Below, one piece after another: positions 24,908 to 26,447 of a DNA stretch of 26,447 nucleotides. The position numbers and the translations under genes were made by a program. This DNA comes from an uncultured Lachnospiraceae bacterium (GTDB lineage Bacteria > Bacillota > Clostridia > Lachnospirales > Lachnospiraceae), in NCBI GenBank assembly GCA_910584685.1, contig CAJUAO010000031.1:1-26447 (forward strand), in the 5' to 3' direction. The notes below the pieces were generated by a model. That model was not told where the DNA came from, did no database searches, and saw nothing but the letters and a program-made list of their open reading frames with translations. Each line of letters opens with the position of its first letter. The first letter of the stretch is position 1.

Positions 24908-25295
24908 TCAAAAACACTTGGAAAATGAGCTTAAAAAAATGCTCATGGGATGCTGTGGATTGTTCTTAAGCTTATATGTAATAACATCTTTTTCTAATTC
25001 AGATAATATAAATGACATTTCTTTTTCTTGAATTTCACAATATGGTTTTACACGGAATATACCCTTTCCCTCATGTTCTTTAAAATATTCATATATGTCT
25101 GGTATTTCAGATACATTATCCGGTTTTTCCTTTATATATATTAAAAAATGCATTTTCGTAATATTCTGAATAAACAATGGTTCCATCGTTATCAAATCCG
25201 CAGGGATAGAAGCTAAAAGGCTTTGGAACAGGCTTGACTGCATATAACAGCGCAACGAGAGGATTTACTGCAAAATATATATTATTAAAATTCAA
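24908..25295 (-). pseudogene. Frameshifted gene, function unknown
   Basis: The minus strand has an open frame at 24908-25255 whose first third reads poorly. In the neighbouring frame a better N-terminal part begins at TTG 25295 (NFNNIYFAVNPLVALLYAV, then FYPCGFDNDGTIVYSEYYENAFF) and stops after KGKTG. A shift of one base in the A6 run at 25143-25148 joins it to IYIKEKPDNVSEIPDIYEYF and the rest, giving one protein of about 140 residues. This could be a broken gene, a sequence error, or a slippage switch. No ribosome-binding site is seen and I do not recognise the family. It is divergent from the AraC-GGDEF gene. Confidence 0.5.
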
Positions 25296-25337
25296 AAAGT
25301 CAAGCGGTCAATCCGGTTATTTGATATAGTATAGCAT

Positions 25338-25351
25338 AAGAAGTACTTCTT
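25338..25351. promoter_or_regulatory. Perfect 14-bp palindrome before the AraC-GGDEF gene
   Basis: AAGAAGTACTTCTT, 23 nt before the start codon and at or after a likely -10 region (TATAGC, 25329-25335 region). A good candidate operator for autoregulation or for another regulator. Confidence 0.45.
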
Positions 25352-25374
25352 AAACAATAAAAAGGAGCGGAATC

Positions 25375-26181
25375 ATGAACAAAATGGAAATACTTGCCAA
25401 TGCTTTTGATTTTATTGAACAAAATCTGCAATATGATATAAAAACGCAGGAGATAGCAGAAGCATGTTATTGTTCAAAGACTGTATTGGAAAAAATGTTC
25501 CGGTGTATTGGTCATATTGGGGTGCATGAATATGTGGTAAAGCGGAAAATGATGCTGGCAGCAAGGATTATTACTTCAAACACGTCTATGAATATGTTAG
25601 ATATTGCACTGGCATGCGGCTACAGCACAAATGAATCCTTTAGCAGGGCATTTAAAAAGGTGTGGAACACAAATCCGTCAGAGTTTAAAAGCAGAAAAAA
25701 ATTTTCAGAATTGTTTCCAAGATTCTATCCGCCAATATATGATGGAGGTGCGTATATGAATATGCAGAAGGATATTAGTGAATTATACGATTTGTTTGTA
25801 CAAAGAAGAAATTGTTACTTTGTGTGCTGCGATATAAGAAGTCTGGTGCCTATTAATGAGATTTCCCACAAAGCAGGAGATTTGGCAATTATAGAGGCAA
25901 TGAACCGTATGCAAAGGGAAGCAGGAAAAGAGGATATAGTTTTCAGAATTGGAGGAGACGAGTTTGTAATACTAACTAACAGACAGGATAAACAGTATGC
26001 AGAGGATATTTCCGAGAAAATCAGAAAATACAACGGGCAGTCAATTATGTTTGAGGATAAGGAAATTCCTTTAAGCCTCCATATTGCAACAGCAAAATTT
26101 GACGGGGAGAATTTTCGGTATAAGGATTTGTATGAGAAGCTTCATATTGCTATAAATGAGAATAAGAAGAAAAACAGATAA
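25375..26181 (+). CDS. AraC-type helix-turn-helix regulator fused to a GGDEF domain
   Basis: 268 residues. An AraC DNA-binding domain with two helix-turn-helix units (about 22-45 and 72-95, the second ending CGYSTNESFSRAFKKVWNTNPSEFK) forms residues 5-108, and a GGDEF domain follows (about 145-265) with RIGGDEFVI (191-199). The DxxF-type first part is degenerate (CDIRSLVPINEISHKAGD), and no RxxD inhibitory site is visible before GGDEF, so it may be a weak cyclase or a nucleotide-binding sensor. GGAG lies 7 nt before ATG. The usual order in AraC regulators puts the DNA-binding part last; here it is first. Confidence 0.88.
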   Translation: MNKMEILANAFDFIEQNLQYDIKTQEIAEACYCSKTVLEKMFRCIGHIGVHEYVVKRKMMLAARIITSNTSMNMLDIALACGYSTNESFSRAFKKVWNTNPSEFKSRKKFSELFPRFYPPIYDGGAYMNMQKDISELYDLFVQRRNCYFVCCDIRSLVPINEISHKAGDLAIIEAMNRMQREAGKEDIVFRIGGDEFVILTNRQDKQYAEDISEKIRKYNGQSIMFEDKEIPLSLHIATAKFDGENFRYKDLYEKLHIAINENKKKNR

Positions 26182-26210
26182 ATATTAATTTGTACGGGTA
26201 AAATATGTTT

Positions 26211-26447
26211 TTCCTCACATGAAGTACGGGTATGTCCCATTAAAAGGCTCTAGTAGGCGGAATGGTGGAGGGCTTAAGGGGAGGCAGGCAGCTAAATATA
26301 ATTTTTTAAAGCTTCGGAACATGGAAGAAATTCTATCAACGAAATACCGCCACCTTCCAAGCTGCGAGCGTAACTCGCAAGGGGCTGAAAAGAAGCCCCC
26401 TGCTCAGACAGACGCTCTACGCTAAGAAGCTGACGGTATTTCGTTGA
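26211..26447. repeat. Long foldback repeat, copy 2 (right side cut by window edge)
   Basis: Left arm 26211-26334 with TTCCTCACATG (26211-26221), CGGGTATGTCCCAT (26227-26240) and ATATAATTTTTTAAAGC (26296-26312); then stem 26336-26349 pairing with 26434-26447 and a core nearly identical to copy 1. The window ends in the closing stem, so the right arm is not seen. It has the same orientation of core as copy 1. Confidence 0.75.

Noticed and set aside
26219..26425. 68-residue frame across foldback copy 2
   Set aside because: It runs through the inverted-repeat arms and core, whose changes preserve pairing and not codons.
1..26447. CRISPR array or prophage
   Set aside because: No short direct repeats with even spacers and no phage structural, integrase or lysis genes.

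Overview
The window looks like a low-GC Gram-positive chromosome segment from the Clostridia, most likely Lachnospiraceae. Reasons: a SCIFF peptide with its radical-SAM maturase, a fused SecDF, a GGGtGRT protein beside a NifU-like scaffold, strong GGAGG ribosome-binding sites, AT-rich codon use (ATA, AGA, TTA) and a tRNA-Thr(CGT) without encoded CCA. The genus cannot be told from the sequence alone.

Layout. 1-267: an imperfect foldback repeat (copy 1). 367-1848 (minus): two-domain polyphosphate:AMP phosphotransferase, divergent from 2096-6019 (plus): SCIFF precursor scfA, maturase scfB and secDF, with several hairpins and palindromes between scfA and scfB. 6315-9912: a two-gene heterodimeric ABC exporter behind a TTGACA/TAGAAT promoter whose spacer is almost entirely a T7 and a G10 tract. 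10160-11173: left-handed beta-helix acyltransferase behind a long stem-loop. 11280-11969: an orphan ABC ATPase with eroded motifs. 11979-12049 (minus): tRNA-Thr, back to back with asd (12212-13297). 13573-20674: an envelope operon made of an SGNH lipoprotein, an ECF sigma factor, an RsiV-like anti-sigma, a DUF4358 lipoprotein, an AlgI-type MBOAT, a DHHW/AlgJ-like protein, a MraY-like transferase and a small membrane protein. 20708-21238 (minus): cytosolic protein of unknown function. 21561-23371: NifU-like scaffold and GGGtGRT protein. 23568-24656: tandem-repeat protein of unknown function. 24908-25295 (minus): a frameshifted gene, divergent from an AraC-GGDEF fusion (25375-26181). 26211-26447: copy 2 of the foldback repeat.

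How the parts may work together. The 13.5-20.7 kb operon is the most coherent system. It pairs a SigV/RsiV-type lysozyme-sensing switch with a two-part AlgI/DHHW O-acetyl-transfer pathway plus an extra SGNH lipoprotein and a polyprenyl-phosphate sugar transferase. In the well-known SigV operons of Bacillus and Enterococcus the effector is the single protein OatA, so this looks like a different solution to the same problem. The other strong leads are the candidate slippage-controlled promoter of the ABC exporter and the repeat family whose two copies share a near-identical core and show compensated base-pair changes in the closing stem.
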